A stretch of DNA of 64,000 nucleotides from Carposina sasakii (lineage: Eukaryota > Arthropoda > Insecta > Lepidoptera > Carposinidae). Positions within the stretch are counted from its first letter, which is position 1. Each line of letters opens with the position of its first letter. Shown in pieces: positions 1-12,700 of this stretch. A model generated the notes under the pieces. That model made no database searches. It had not been told where the DNA came from and saw only the letters and a program-made list of their open reading frames with translations. A program made the translations under genes and the position numbers. Where the stretch lies: NCBI GenBank assembly GCA_014607495.2, contig CP053160.1:8990001-9054000 (forward strand), in the 5' to 3' direction.

Positions 1-477
1 AACCTCGCAAACAAACCATGCCAATTCTATTCTTACTATTCCACTATTACAAGCCAAAACAAAACCTTACTCTAACCTCATCCCACATAGTTGAAAATAC
101 ATTGCGTTTATCAGTATCTATTTGCCAGAAGAATTTGGGTTTAATACTTCAGTGGGTAAAGTTGGGAACGCGTTGCAGATTGTGTTCAGATCTATAATAC
201 TGGTCGATGTTAAATCGAATGTCATAGTATTTTTATCTGAAGCAACCTGTATAGGTAGAATATCTTCATGTAGGTAGATTATCGATTATGTAAATTTTAC
301 GAATAAAATTCTAAAACATCAAGGAAATTAGCAAGACCAAATTCGAAGACTATTCAAATTATTATTTTTGTAACAAAACAAAATTAATGGTTTAATATGA
401 ATTGGCGAATTTACATCTCATGTATTGACATTATTGGCCATTGACCGTAATTCTTTCACATATTCCTGTCCTGCGCT

Positions 478-590
478 AATGCGGGGCTTCACAGCAGCAG
501 CAGCATCTCGCGCCGTGCATATCGTAAGAATCGTCTAAGGAACTCCGGGGCGTTCTCTCGTGCGATCAGCTAGCAACTTGTCATTAATAT
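478..590. repeat. Family X dispersed repeat
   Basis: Carries the GCGGGGCTTCAC...CATATCGTAAGAATCG...GCGATCAGCTAGCAACTTGTCA order of blocks. Related copies lie at 5845-5940, 7000-7125, 23985-24115, 32670-32800 and 40375-40460. Confidence 0.7.
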
Positions 591-596
591 TTTATA

Positions 597-925
597 CTAG
601 TGGACGGCCGCGACTCCGTCCCGCGTGGACTGCAGAAAACACAAAATGTCGAAATTATCCGGGATAAAAACATTTTCCCGAGATAAAAAGTTGTAGTATA
701 TGTTAAGTGGGACCTGTCACAATATATTCCTGAAAACTGCATCGAAATCGGTGCAGCCGTTTCCGAGATTAGCGTACACAAACGCACAGATAAACCGACA
801 AACAGACAAAAATTCCATTAATTTGGGTACTATTGCGTTGATAAAGGTCTCCTATAATATTTTTCTCATATATCTTCCATGTACAGATAGCGATCCGTTA
901 TATTTTTATTATATGTATAGATATA
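597..925 (+). repeat. Family A dispersed repeat, near full length
   Basis: Starts CTAGTGGACGGCCGCGACTC and ends in a TATATGTATAGATA tail. Internal landmarks are TTATCCGGGATAAAA, GGGACCTGTCACAATAT and CAGCCGTTTC. Resembles the very abundant lepidopteran CTAGTGGACGCCCGCG repeat; class (non-LTR derived or Helitron-like) not settled. Confidence 0.85.
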
Positions 926-1370
926 GATAGATAGAATAGATATAATAGATCTGACCCCGTTATTCTAAACATGACTGTATCTCGTTCGCGATCCTGAAAC
1001 TAAGGGCGCGTTTAAATTAGAGGACGTGAGGATGTGGCGCCATTACTACCCAGATGTAGTAATAATGTTTTTGCCCTTAAAAGGTAACTAAATAGATAGA
1101 TCGGAATTTTCAATTTGACTAATGTTTCTTCTTGCACGATTGTTCTGCAAGTTACTTATATTATATACATTGCCCCGAGTACGATTAATATAGTTTTTTT
1201 ATATAATAACAAATCATAAAAACAAGTTGTGTTTTTTCGTAGTATGGAAGTACTACGGACTACGATCGAGGCTTCTGTAGCACTGCTACGAGATTCATCT
1301 TCGCTAACTGTAACACCTTCGCACAAACATCTATGTCACTTTTTATGATGTCCCCGACTTAAGAATTATG

Positions 1371-1567
1371 CAGGGTGTAATAAAAGGGGTGTGTTAAGCG
1401 AACCGCTGTGAAAATAATCCACGATATTCGAAACCACATGTTTTCATCAATACGTTCAGGAATTCTCCATAAACATATGATATCCAGTCTCAAATTTTGC
1501 GGGTAGGTTTTCTATAATTGGCTTTCTTCATAGCATTTTGTTTAACACACCCCTTTTTTACACCCTC
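1371..1567. mobile_element. Divergent family F inverted-repeat MITE
   Basis: CAGGGTGTAATAAAAGGGGTGTGTTAAGCG at the left mirrors TTAACACACCCCTTTTTTACACCCTC at the right. A shorter, diverged relative of the 260-bp F elements. Confidence 0.75.
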
Positions 1568-2881
1568 TATTATAATAGTAGTATGTATGTATGTATTGTT
1601 AGGATATAGTAAGAGATTTCAACTAGCTAGCCGTGTAGAAAAACTGAGAACTTGTCATAATATAACTTACAAACAACAACTCCAAACAAACCAACCAACA
1701 AACAAATGTATGAAACCTATCTATTTATCTAAAGATTTACTCTGTTGGTCCTATGTACGTCCATCTTAAGTAATTTCTCACTAAAAAGTTCGTCGACTCG
1801 CCACGTAACACGAACGAACGCCTAAATCCGTATATTTCCTTGAAAGTGTTCGTGAATGACTCGGCCCGAGCATTAATACCCTTGGAGCTATTTCTGCTAA
1901 CAAATAACTTTACGTTCTGACGTTATTATTACGTACACGGTCATTGGTTCTCAAACCTAATTTAGATGCACTGGTGGTCGATAATTTTTATATTAGATGA
2001 TAGGGTCTAACTTTGAATACAGAATTTTACAAGCCGGTGTTGCCCTCCGGGGTGTGGTCGATTACCATCAAATCTGATGATGCATTTTTGCGGTTACAGT
2101 CAACTAAGTAATCAGATTAGAGCACAAATCATACGATAGATACATAGAAAATTCTTTATTTCACTATAAAGTTTTACAAAGGCGAACTTAATGCTACATA
2201 GCATTCTCTTCCAATTAAACAGTATGAGGAACAGTTTGACGGTAGTGCCCAAATGAATATAAAATGAAAAATTATACATTTTAAAATAATCAAACTAAAA
2301 ATACACATTGCAGCAACAAAATAGAGGCAGATACAATAAATTGCCGTATCTAACACTATGCAGTCATTATCTGCTTTTTAAAATAAAACTTTTATACTCT
2401 AGTCTTAAATACGTTAGTTCTTAAATAGAGGAAGATACATTTATATCTAGCTAAATCCTACATGACTGACTGCTGATTTTAGACACCTGGGAGAATGTAT
2501 TGTTCGTATGACGTAGGCAATCAATTAGAAGAGTTATAATTAGAAAGAGTAAAGCGAAACATTGTAAATTAACTGATAGCAAATTTGGTTTTTCATCGCG
2601 ACCGTGGTTGCCTATGATCGTGTTTACAGCCGCCAGTTTCGAGGGTCGAAGCCCAGTGGTGAGCGAAACCCAGTTGGAAGTTTCCCATCACCATAGAATA
2701 ATAATGCATTCACAGATGCACATCACCATAGATTTGCATTTCTCTGGTCAATCGTAACTTACAGCATGCAGTGACACAGATGCACAAGATTAAATATTTG
2801 TTGATATTTAGAGATGCCTACCATATGCTTTATTTGCATTTCTCTGGTCACCTCTTTTGATCGTAACTGTGGACATGGCTG

Positions 2882-3203
2882 CAAGAATTACTGGGCCTAA
2901 AGTTTGCGCAGACGAAATCGCGGGTGTCCGCTAGTATTGTAAATGTGAATATTTGTGAGAGTGGATGTTTCGATATTTGGATGCTTGTTACTAACAATCG
3001 TTTTACGACAAAGCCGCATTTGCGTGCTCGGAAGGCAGTTCTTCATAAGCGCAAATACTTGTGATAGGTGACAGAGCCCAGCAAGTAAAGCTGCTTTGGT
3101 GCCACCATCACATATTTTTAAACTAAGAAAATATGTTCGAGAACACATGACTAATCAAAGTAATCCTCATAAACACAGCGAATTTCTTATAGTCTGTCCA
3201 CGC
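2882..3203. repeat. Direct duplication, copy 1 (about 322 bp)
   Basis: About 97% identical by eye to 3590-3914, same orientation, starting offset 708 bp. Both begin CAAGAATTACTGGG and end TAGTCTGTCCACGC. Contains the CGGGTGTCCGCTAGTATTGTAAATGTGAA motif known from lepidopteran non-LTR-related repeats. Confidence 0.92.
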
Positions 3204-3589
3204 TGACTAGCAGCCCGCGGTTCCGGCTTCGCTCGGATATTCGACTTTTCCAGTTTGGTCTCAAGGTGAGCTCTGAATTGATATTTATACGAGTACGTAC
3301 ATATAGGCGTACAACTCATTGCATCTGCATAATAAACGTTTATCCAAACGGTCTAGATCTGGAGCTTTACTGGAATAGTTAGTTGTACTCGTATCTGCAT
3401 AGAAATATGTATCAGACATCAAGTCTGTCTTTTGACAAACGTGAAAATTAGTCGGATTTTTATAATAAAGAATAAACAGAGCATACAAATATACAGAGCA
3501 TAATTTTATTCTTTGGATTACAATACCTAGATCTACCATAGGGGAGGCCATTATTCAGCTGTGGACTGCTAATGGCTATAATAATTGAA

Positions 3590-3914
3590 CAAGAATTACT
3601 GGGCATAAAGTTTGCGCAGACGAAATCGCGGGTGTCCGCTAGTATTGTAAATGTGAATATTTGTGAGAGTGGATGTTTCGATATTTGGATGCTTGTTACT
3701 AACAATCGTTTTACGACAAAGCCGCATTTGCGTGCTCGGAAGGCAGTTCTTCATAAGCGCAAATAATTATGATAAGTGACCGTGCCCAGCAAGTAAAGCT
3801 GCTTTGGTGCCACCATCACATATTTTTAAACCAAGAAAATATGTTCGAGAACACATGACTAATCAAAGTAATCCTCATAAACACAGCGAATTTCTAAGTA
3901 TAGTCTGTCCACGC
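3590..3914. repeat. Direct duplication, copy 2 (about 325 bp)
   Basis: Second copy; differences from copy 1 are about ten substitutions and small indels clustered near GCGCAAATA and at the 3' end. Confidence 0.92.
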
Positions 3915-3934
3915 GGAAAATTTGTTTTATAGAA

Positions 3935-4060
3935 CGATTCCTATGCCTGATTTCGGAACTAACATCTTTTGTATGCAGCGACACAGAAAGTGTGGTCATA
4001 CACATAGTCACTAGCGCCATAATCCATCGGAACTATACGGTGAAACGCACTCTAGCAATA
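3935..4060. repeat. Dispersed repeat KK
   Basis: TGATTTCGGAACTAACAT, GTCATACACATAGTCACTAG, CGCCATAATCC, GGTGAAACGCACT. Related copies at 26640-26735, 35615-35715 and 46380-46490. Confidence 0.65.
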
Positions 4061-4546
4061 ATATGTGTTGATAAATCAAACATAACGTCGTTCTCAGGTG
4101 ATTGGCGACATGCCAATATGGCGACGAAGATTTAGCAAAGGGAAGTTGTTTTTCACAATATTATTTACACGACATACTCTGCCTCAAAATACAATTACTC
4201 AATGAATCGCTTGCCTGGAGGTAATCGTACTAATCATATCAACGTGATTACGTAGGAGCGTCTTTCTACTAGAACGTATGATACTAAAACCGTAATAGTA
4301 TCGTATCAGCTAATAAAAGTTTATTCCTATTCTTTATTGTAAGTACACCATAAAATTTTAAAAAGTTTATCGAGAACAGAGAAATTTACAAAGGTGTGCT
4401 TATATCTAATTTTTTTAAAATTTAATTTAATTTTTTTCAGCAAACCATTTGGAAAAAAGAAATATACATAAGAGATAGGCACGTATGTACAAACAGAACA
4501 GTAACTAATTTTTAAAAAATAAACAAAAAGTTTAGTTTTAATAAGT

Positions 4547-5023
4547 ACTAGTGCACGCCCGCGACTCCGTCCGCGTGGACTGCAGAATAAATAAAATGTC
4601 GATATTATCCGGGATGGCCGCGTGGTGCCGGCAGAGTAGAATTCGTACCACCCCATGTCTGCCCGTGGGTATCGTACGAGGCGATTAAGGCGTTTCCGGG
4701 AGGTGGGCAGCAGCGCCATCCCGCCTACAACATAGTCCAAAATACAAACTGCGGTCACCAACCCGCCTGCCCAGCGTCGGTGACTATGGGCAAATACCCC
4801 CCTTATGGCAGTCTTGTGGCAAGGCCCTGGGGGAGGCCTACGTCCAGGAGTGGCAGCTCCATCATCAGGCTGGTGATGATTATCCGGGATAAAAATAGCC
4901 TATATGTTAAGTGGGACCTGTCACAACATATTCATGAAAACTGCATCAAAATCGGTTCAGCCGTTTCCGAGATTACCGCGCACAAACATCGATCCATTAC
5001 AATTTTATTATATGTATAGATAG
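4547..5023 (+). repeat. Family A repeat split by a B-family insertion
   Basis: Left part 4547-4615, right part 4879-5023, interrupted at TTATCCGGGAT by the B element. The uninterrupted family sequence is restored when the insert and one copy of the 12-bp duplication are removed. Confidence 0.88.
4616..4878 (+). mobile_element. Family B SINE-like element with 12-bp target duplication
   Basis: 263 bp starting GGCCGCGTGGTGCCGGCAG and ending in a (GAT)n-type tail. Flanked by identical ATTATCCGGGAT at 4604-4615 and 4879-4890. Its 3' tail (GAGGCCTACGTCCAG...GTGG) matches the end of the LINE fragment at 43889-44085. No Pol III box is evident. Confidence 0.9.
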
Positions 5024-5166
5024 ATGAAAAAGGAGCCATACGTTGAACGCAATAGCCACGGAATGTAACAAATTACTCGGAATATCTAAACAAATATGTC
5101 ATGTTAATAGAAATTGGAACGAAATTTATTTATAACCCAGAAGCCGTCTTTCTGCTTTCTTCGTAA

Positions 5167-5497
5167 ATCTATCTATCTATCTATACATATAATAAAAATG
5201 TAACAGATCGCTGTCTGTACATAGAAGATATATGAGAAAAAATATTATTGAAGACCTTTATTACAGCAATAGTACCCAAAAAAAAATATTTTTTTGGAAT
5301 TTCTGTCTGTTCATTTGTGTACGCTAAACTCAGAAACGGCTGTACCGATTTCGATGAAGTTTTCAGTAATATATTGTGACAGGCCCCACTTAACATATAG
5401 GCTACTTTTTATCCCGGGAAAATGTTTTAATCCGGATAATTTCGACAAATTGTTTTTTTCTGTAGTCCACGCGGACGGAGTCGCGGGCGTCCACTAG
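5167..5497 (-). repeat. Family A repeat
   Basis: Near full-length copy in minus orientation, with a (TCTA)n run at its left (3') end and CGCGGGCGTCCACTAG at its 5' end. Confidence 0.85.
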
Positions 5498-5612
5498 TCT
5501 TTAGTAAATTTTTATAATTTGCTTAAGCAATTTCTTTGGTTTCCGCAGGTAATTTTATCTTATTCTTATTTACATTGTACTGCGCCCAACAGATTTTTAA
5601 TTATATTACCTA

Positions 5613-5800
5613 CTAGTGGACGCCCGCGACCCCGTCCGCGTGGTAGCATACCTAGTTAAAGTAGCCTATATGTTAAGTGGGACCTGTCACAATATATTCC
5701 TGAAAACTGTATCAAAATCGGTCCAGCCGTTTCTGGGATTAGCGTGTACAAACATCGATCCGTTACAATTTTATTATACTCGTATGTACCTATATAGATT
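5613..5800 (+). repeat. Family A repeat, internally deleted
   Basis: Has the CTAGTGGACGCCCGCGACC start and the CAGCCGTTTCTG to TTTTATTATA end, but lacks the middle. Confidence 0.8.
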
Positions 5801-5844
5801 ACTACTCTAGCCCTGTCCTGGTTCGGGATTTAACTGATATATAT

Positions 5845-5945
5845 CTACTGCATCTCCTTTCGTACATATCGTAGGGTCTACTAAGGAACCCGAGCATTCT
5901 CTCAAGCGATGATCCAGCAACGTGTCACTGATCTTTTACCTCTGT
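5845..5945. repeat. Family X dispersed repeat
   Basis: Diverged copy: CTGCATCTCCTTTCGTACAT, CTACTAAGGAACCCGAGC, GCAACGTGTCACTG. Confidence 0.6.
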
Positions 5946-6407
5946 CCCTGCTATTCTAAACGTGGCTATGGGATCTCCTGTATGAGCCTGTAGTTCAGGC
6001 TACCTTGTGAGTATATAAGTATGTAGGTAGGTATGTATATGTTACGAGCACCTACTACTGTTTAGTTGTTTTCTAATTAAACTTGACATAAATCGACCGT
6101 TTTCAATTTGTATAAAAAGCACGTTTGAGCTAATTATTAATCCTACTTTGGTAGATTTGACATTTGAGACAACAAGTAAACTATGTATTAGGTACCGCGG
6201 AGTTTTTACGGATACCGCCGTAAATAGGTCAGTCAGTTACTCGTCTAAATCGAACTAACGCACCGCGAGACATTTAACGAAGATGCCGAGCTGTGATGCC
6301 GAGTGACGTCACAGGCTAATATTAGGCTAGGGAGTACGGAGTTTGACTCACTCTGCTTTATACGTCCTTGCCCAATAGATATACAGATACATACGAGTAT
6401 ACCTTTA

Positions 6408-6869
6408 CAGGATGTGGGTGACAGCCAGGCAAATACTGAAATGCTGAACAAGTACCATTCTGTTGAGTTATACGGCAGTGTTTTTACTCGCAGGAAATGT
6501 ACTTTTAATTTGATTATCAGTAATTTTTGCTCTCCGCGCCAATTGTATCGAGCGATCCTGTGACTCATTAAATGGGATTATTGGTTATTGTGTGACACAT
6601 TTCTGTTTTTTTGGATCACTTGTGACTCCATTAAAGCTGATCAGGTATTTGAACTTTTTTATTGAAAATTATCTTTAGGTTAAAATTTTATTTTTAAGTC
6701 ATTATCTAAGGCCTATAATTAAAAGAAGTAAACAATTTTTTTCCTGAAAATATGAAATGAAATGTGAAAAATTTGGAATTTTTCTGTGAAAATTTTCAGT
6801 GTTTTCCACTTCAAAATCATGGTCTGAAGTCATGGTATCAAAATTTGCCTGGCTGTCACAAACATCCTG
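6408..6869. mobile_element. Family E TIR element (462 bp, TA-flanked)
   Basis: Left end CAGGATGTGGGTGACAGCC, right end GGCTGTCACAAACATCCTG, flanked by TA. Terminal inverted repeats of about 30 bp (through GCCAGGCAAATA). No transposase frame; the small ORFs in it are shadows. Confidence 0.88.
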
Positions 6870-6999
6870 TATACAGGTGAACAACGATATTAAACTCTAC
6901 ATACATATACACAAGGCTGTGTGCCCAAAAAGTGGTAGACAGACCTACAGGATCTCGATCTTGATCCTGTAGTCTAGCATAGCGAGCGAGATGTAAATG

Positions 7000-7125
7000 A
7001 TCTGTGATAAGTTGCTAGCTGATCGCCTGAGAGTACGCCCCTTAGTTCCTTAGACGACTCTTACGACATACACGGAAAGAGATGCAGCTGATGTATTCTA
7101 GTGAAGTCCCGCATCAGCAGAGGCT
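7000..7125. repeat. Family X dispersed repeat, opposite orientation
   Basis: Reads GTTGCTAGCTGATCGCCTGAG, then TTAGTTCCTTAGACGACTC and GATGCAGCTGATGTATTC; reverse complement of the copies at 478 and 5845. Confidence 0.65.
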
Positions 7126-7796
7126 ATTAACAATTATGATAAATGATGTTTAAATCGCTTACGTATATTTGAATCACCGTAATTTAACCGTATTTTATTT
7201 TACATCCAAGTGTCCTTGTATTTTCAAATACTAATACAAGTAGTAACTATGGATTGCTTTAGAGTTTTATAGAGTCGATCTTGTTACGCGCTAACACGTG
7301 TTCCTTATGTCTTTCTATGACTCTCTATTATATCTCTATTTTTCATAAATCAACAACTACAAGGAATGGTTGATTAGAATCCCCAATCTGGTATTTTTTC
7401 ACCTCGTAAACTTGTCCACTAATCTATTTTTAAGTGTAAAATCTATCGTCAGATTTCTAAAGCGATCCGTTCACGTCCGCTCTGTTCGGCATCCTCCCAA
7501 CATCTGGTCGAATACTTCTCCGTTCCTTTAAATATATCTCATCGGATTCCAGTGACTCACGGAACAAGATCGTAAAGAAAAAATATTTTACAGAACGTGT
7601 TGGCGCAAACAGTACGTGGGCTACTTCCCTTCGTTCAGCCCTAGCTAAATCCAGTAGCCTAGTGATAGATTGCTGTATTTTTAGAATGGATAGGTCTATT
7701 TTTGACATATAGGTCGATTTGACATTACTTGGAAATGCTCATAATAGTATGAAAATTAGCGGATAGAATCTATGGCCTCAACTCAAAATTGGTCAG

Positions 7797-7872
7797 AAAT
7801 GGCACCATGTGGTTCTATCGGCCCTTGGTGCTCTGCCTACTCCGTAAGGGATAAAGGCGTGATTATATGTAC
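7797..7872 (+). repeat. Family C fragment (3' tail)
   Basis: 5'-truncated C copy: GGCACCATGTGGTTCTATCG, CCGTAAGGGATAAAGGCGTG, then ATTATATGTA. Confidence 0.75.
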
Positions 7873-8989
7873 GTGTGTAGAATCTATGCGCTGATTTTGA
7901 GTAAAATTGAAGTTTACTTGCACAAGCAAAAACTACAGAGCTGTTCCGATGAAAAAGTAATCGTAGAAGTATATTTTCTCTTTTTACGTATCTTACACGC
8001 CTTATAATAGGAATAATATTTATTTCAATCATAGATTATAGAATAAAGTAAAATAAAACGTACCACTATAACAAGTTTAGCATATAATCTGTGGAATTTC
8101 TATATGAACTTTACGTGGTAACTCCATAAAACATCCCGACATACCTCATTAGACACAGATAATCTCTCGACGAAACATATTAATTAATTACCTATCGTTA
8201 ATTTGGGTTATCGACTCCTATACAGGTGACCGTGTCGCATGACTAATTCTGGGTATGGACCACATTGGATGAACGAAGCGAGGAGTACAATCTTCAATTG
8301 CATACAAATCTCCATTGTGATAAAATTGAAAAGAATGTAGAGTAGAATAGGTGGTACTCTCGTAATAAATTTTTTCTACCTATTAAGAACCTGGAGTTAA
8401 GATATTAGTTATCAATTTTGAAGGTCATTGGAGGGTATAAGTACAGGCGAACCACAGCTGGGAAAAAAGCTTGCTTCAAAAAATGCTATGCTTTTATCCG
8501 CTGCTCTAAGCTTCCCCTCGTAGCAACCTATACGTCGTGCGTCAGTCTATGCAATTGTCAGCGTTTGCCAAGAGACTATTTATTCACTGTTGTCTATAAT
8601 ATTGTATAGTGCAGATCGGTACTATTCCGGTGCGTATTAATGAAATTAGATAATTACTTTTTGGTGAGATGGTTGGGTTGGATCTCTCTTTAAGTACACA
8701 AATTAATCTAATTTTGTTCGTCATCTCACTCAACCTAATAGACGAATTAGCGAACAACTTATATTAATAGGATGTCGTTGGTACATTATAATTTGCTCAT
8801 GAAAATACCTTTTCTAAACTATATGAAACCCGATATGCAAGCACCTGCAAGAGTCCAGGTAAAAGAGTATAGAAACAGGTAATGATGGTAAACCACATAT
8901 TTGACAAGATCGGAAATCATTACTCCTTAGGTAGTTTTAAGAAATGAAAGATCCTCTAATAACCAGCAATGAAATTCAAACTATATCGA

Positions 8990-9150
8990 TGACCAATATC
9001 ATTTGGACTAATCGGTAAACCTCCGGGATCTTCGTTTGTTAGGTTGCCTACCCACAAAAAAAATCCCACACAAGATACTGTCTCAAACGAGAATCGAGCC
9101 AGAGACCTCCAGATTATTGCCCTTTCCGTGCAATAGGCTCAGCAATATTC
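8990..9150 (-). repeat. tRNA-headed SINE remnant
   Basis: On the minus strand GTCTCTGGCTCGATTCTCG resembles a Pol III B box, preceded by an anticodon-arm-like stretch. Degenerate; not a functional tRNA. Confidence 0.45.
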
Positions 9151-9463
9151 ATTAATTAACTTGATAATATTTAAATAAACTACGTGTGTACTTTATTTTC
9201 ATTTTTCTGCTCACTTCTGATCAAAATCTTGGCTTAAAGGGCTTGCAGTGGTGAGAATAAATGGGGGGCCAATCCCTGTACGGTCTTAATTATGAATTGT
9301 TATTGTCCGAGGATACTCCAATATAAAACTCATAAGTTTTTTTTCATACAAAATATCAGTTTACTCATTGATATAGTTTGTTGATAGTTCGAATTTCCCG
9401 GTAATTCAAGTGGACAGAGTGGAATTCGAAATAAAAGTTACTTAATTATGCATGATAAAATAG

Positions 9464-9469
9464 TTTATT
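9464..9469 (-). terminator. Poly(A) signal of the channel gene
   Basis: AATAAA on the minus strand about 105 bp after the stop codon of the channel gene. Confidence 0.6.
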
Positions 9470-9573
9470 AATCACAGTATATACATTATGTAAGTATTAC
9501 TTATCTCCAGCCGTGGATAAAGCAACACAAATTCCATTACAAAGCTTGGACTCTTCAATGCAGAACACGCGAT

Positions 9574-9777
9574 TTAAAGAAGCCCATAATACATATTGTT
9601 ATTTGTCAGCCATTCATCATACTTATCCAGGTCTTTGTGGTCAGTTTTTCCAGTAGAAGTGGAACTGATGCTCACGCTGTCAGTCTTCCTCCAAAGCATC
9701 ATGCGCCCTGACATGATCTTGTACGTCTTCACAATGACAGACATGAGTCCGACGACTGACAGACCTAAGAGGAAACC
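9574..9777 (-). CDS. Channel gene exon 9 (TM2, C-tail, stop)
   Basis: 67 codons and a TAA stop; acceptor TTCTTCCAG. Begins with GFLLGLSVVGL, the pore-lining TM2 with the G-x-S filter, then a 45-residue cytoplasmic tail. Confidence 0.93.
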   Translation of the reverse strand, partial: GFLLGLSVVGLMSVIVKTYKIMSGRMMLWRKTDSVSISSTSTGKTDHKDLDKYDEWLTNNNMYYGLL

Positions 9778-12700
9778 CTGGAAGAACATAAAAAAAAAAA
9801 AGTTTTAATGAGTCATGGTCTGATGTTAGCCTTACAATATTTGCCTTGTTTACACTCTGTATAAGTTTAAAATGTTTTAGGTACATATATCAATAGAATA
9901 CTTTATCCGTTAGTCTCAACTGTACAATTAATATTTTCAAATAGTTTGGCATTTATCCCACTTGTTTACATTTACGTACACGCTAACGTTTTTACTAACG
10001 CGGTGACGTGCGTTTCGGCGTCTACGAGTACAACCCTGTTTCGTTACAGAAATCTTATGAAATAGGCGCTAGTGTCAATAAAAACTTTTATATTGTTTCA
10101 TAATTTCTTTAGTTTCATGAAAATCTGTAGGACTTTGTCTTTGCAACATTACGTCAATCATAGTCGACAACAATAGGTAAGAATTTTTGGTACGTTGACT
10201 ATCTGAGCTGGATTGGCGCCAATTTTGAAAATCGACTATGTTTTGCAAAAATATGCTGGAGGCCAGCATGAGATTTTCGCAATAGAATAATATTGAGCTA
10301 ATTTGCACTCGTAAACAAGATGCAACCTAATTTTCCATTCAATCACAGAGTTGTGAGCATTTCCAAAAGTTCCGTATATGCATACAGCATGTTTTTTCGT
10401 TGCCACCCTTAACGAAGGGTACGTACTCTATACATCAAATAAAGTAAGTTTATGCCAAAAAAAACGCTGGGAAACAATGTAAATTTTTTTTGATTTTTTT
10501 TTATTACTTGATCGGGCGAAATTTATAGTGTATTTTTTTAATTTATAGATATTAATTATTTATCGTGAAAAAATCTTGCTACGCACGTTTATGTGCTTTT
10601 ATGCAGTAAACGCAGTCTATTTACTCAACTTTGGACCCTAATATCTTGGGAACCAGACACTTCCCAGGTATGCTTCCATGGAGAAAAATGATCATAATGA
10701 TGAGGAGATTCCGTAGTTTTCGGGAACGTTAACGACCAAAAATCATCCTGTTTATGCTGCTGTATATTTTGCATCAACTCCTAAAATAGGGTTGTTTCTA
10801 TTCGGTTCTACCTACTCGTATAGGCATAGAACGAAATCTTGCTGTCACAATGAAATCCTACTTCGAAAGTTTATTGATTAATTATGCAGTATACATAATG
10901 TTACTAGATCCGAAATCCTGCAGTTTAAATTGCCAAAGGACAAGTTAGTGACTTACAACACTCCCTCCTAATTCTCCAATGAATATGTTCCAGTCATAGT
11001 TGTAGCTCTCCTCGTAGACCGACACCATCATACTGTTGAAGTACACGTACAACTGTGGAACAAAGGAAGTACTTTCAAGTTTATTATCTTCTGTCATTAT
11101 ATTATAATATTCTTAATCACTGGCCGCGTGGTGCCGGCAGAGTAGAATTAGTACCACCCCATGTCTGCCCGTGGGTATTGTACGAGGTGATTAAGGGTTT
11201 CCGGGAGGTGAGCAGCAGCGCCTCCCGTATTGACAACATAGTCCAAAATACAAACAGCAATCTTGTGGCGTGCCCCGCGGGAGGCCTACGTCCAGCAGTG
11301 GACTGCAATGATGATGATGATGAATCACCGTAGAATGTAACTTTAATATCTATCGTGAATCAGCTCTTAGGGCTGATTTTTATAAACGTCAGAAGAATCT
11401 TTCAGAGATCTATCAGAAGAATAAAGATGATGCTGTCTTTCTCAAAAACTTGATCATGATAGAGACAGCATTACAGCATCAACTTTATTGGAACGAAGTT
11501 CCTTACGGCAGGCTTAGAGGAGATAGGGATTTTGCTGCGCGACCGAACTGAAAAAAATTTACTAGTAAAACCGTAAGAAAAAGAGCGTGGAATAAAACCG
11601 TTAAATGAGACGTGCGCAGGCGCGACAGTCGTATACACAAGCGAGTACTGTATGATACCTTTCTCTTTCTCCCTCTTTCCTTTCGTTCTCTCATCCCTTC
11701 TCTCTCTATTACTACTCCACCCGACACCAGACAAGCACGTGGCGAATACTCACATTATAGATACATTTTACTCGTGAGTAGCCAGTAAATTTTATGTTGT
11801 CAAACAAAAATAAAGAGACATATTTTGTTATTTTAGTCGATAATTTTTATTTTATTTTACGTAATTTATTATTTCCTCAAATACTGAATTTCCTAACTAC
11901 TTTCCTGTACTTAAATAAAAACTAATCAGCTTTTAAGAGAAAAAATTTAAGAGAAAAATCAAGAAAACCTACATAAAATTGAGCACGATTTTTCTTTTGC
12001 AAATTGTGTCGATTCTACATTAGCCGCAGGAACTTCGTTCCTACCTGGTGTCCCACGACACCACACTAATTTAATTATCAATAAATTTGTAGGTCGACAT
12101 TCGAACTACGTACGATATGCAAGTATTTCCTAATGTATTAAGTTAAAATAAATTGTACGGGTTCTTATAAAAATATAATTATTATGATATGATCTGACGT
12201 TTACAAAAATCGGCTCTTAGTTGAATTATAACCAACTGGGCTTAGTTATTAAAAAAATTAATGTGGTGTCATGGGACACCAGGTAGGAATGAAGTTCCTT
12301 CGGCTAATGTACTCGTAGAATCGACACAATTTGCAAAAGAAAAATCGTGCTCAATTTTATTTAGGTTTAAAATGTATCTATAATGTGAGTATTCGCCACG
12401 TGCTTGTCCATGAATTCATGAGTATATACTATGCATTGGCGGGGTGGAATAGTAATAGAGAGAGAAGGGATGAGAGAACGAAAAGAAAGAGGGAGAAAAA
12501 GAAAGGTATTATACACTACTCGCTTGTGTATACGACTGTCGCGCCTGCGCACGTCTCATTTAACGGTTTTATTCCACGCACTTTTTCTTACGGTTTTACT
12601 CTCACATTTTCTTCAGTTCGGTCGCGCAGCAAAATCCCTATCTCCTCCAAGCCTGCCGTAAGGAACTTCGTTCCAAAAAAAAAAAATCTTGATTTCATAC

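Noticed and set aside
4327..4761. 144-codon minus frame
   Set aside because: Runs across the boundary of families A and B; purely repeat sequence.
6245..6568. 107-codon minus and 86-codon plus frames
   Set aside because: Overlap the E element's left end; no coding features.
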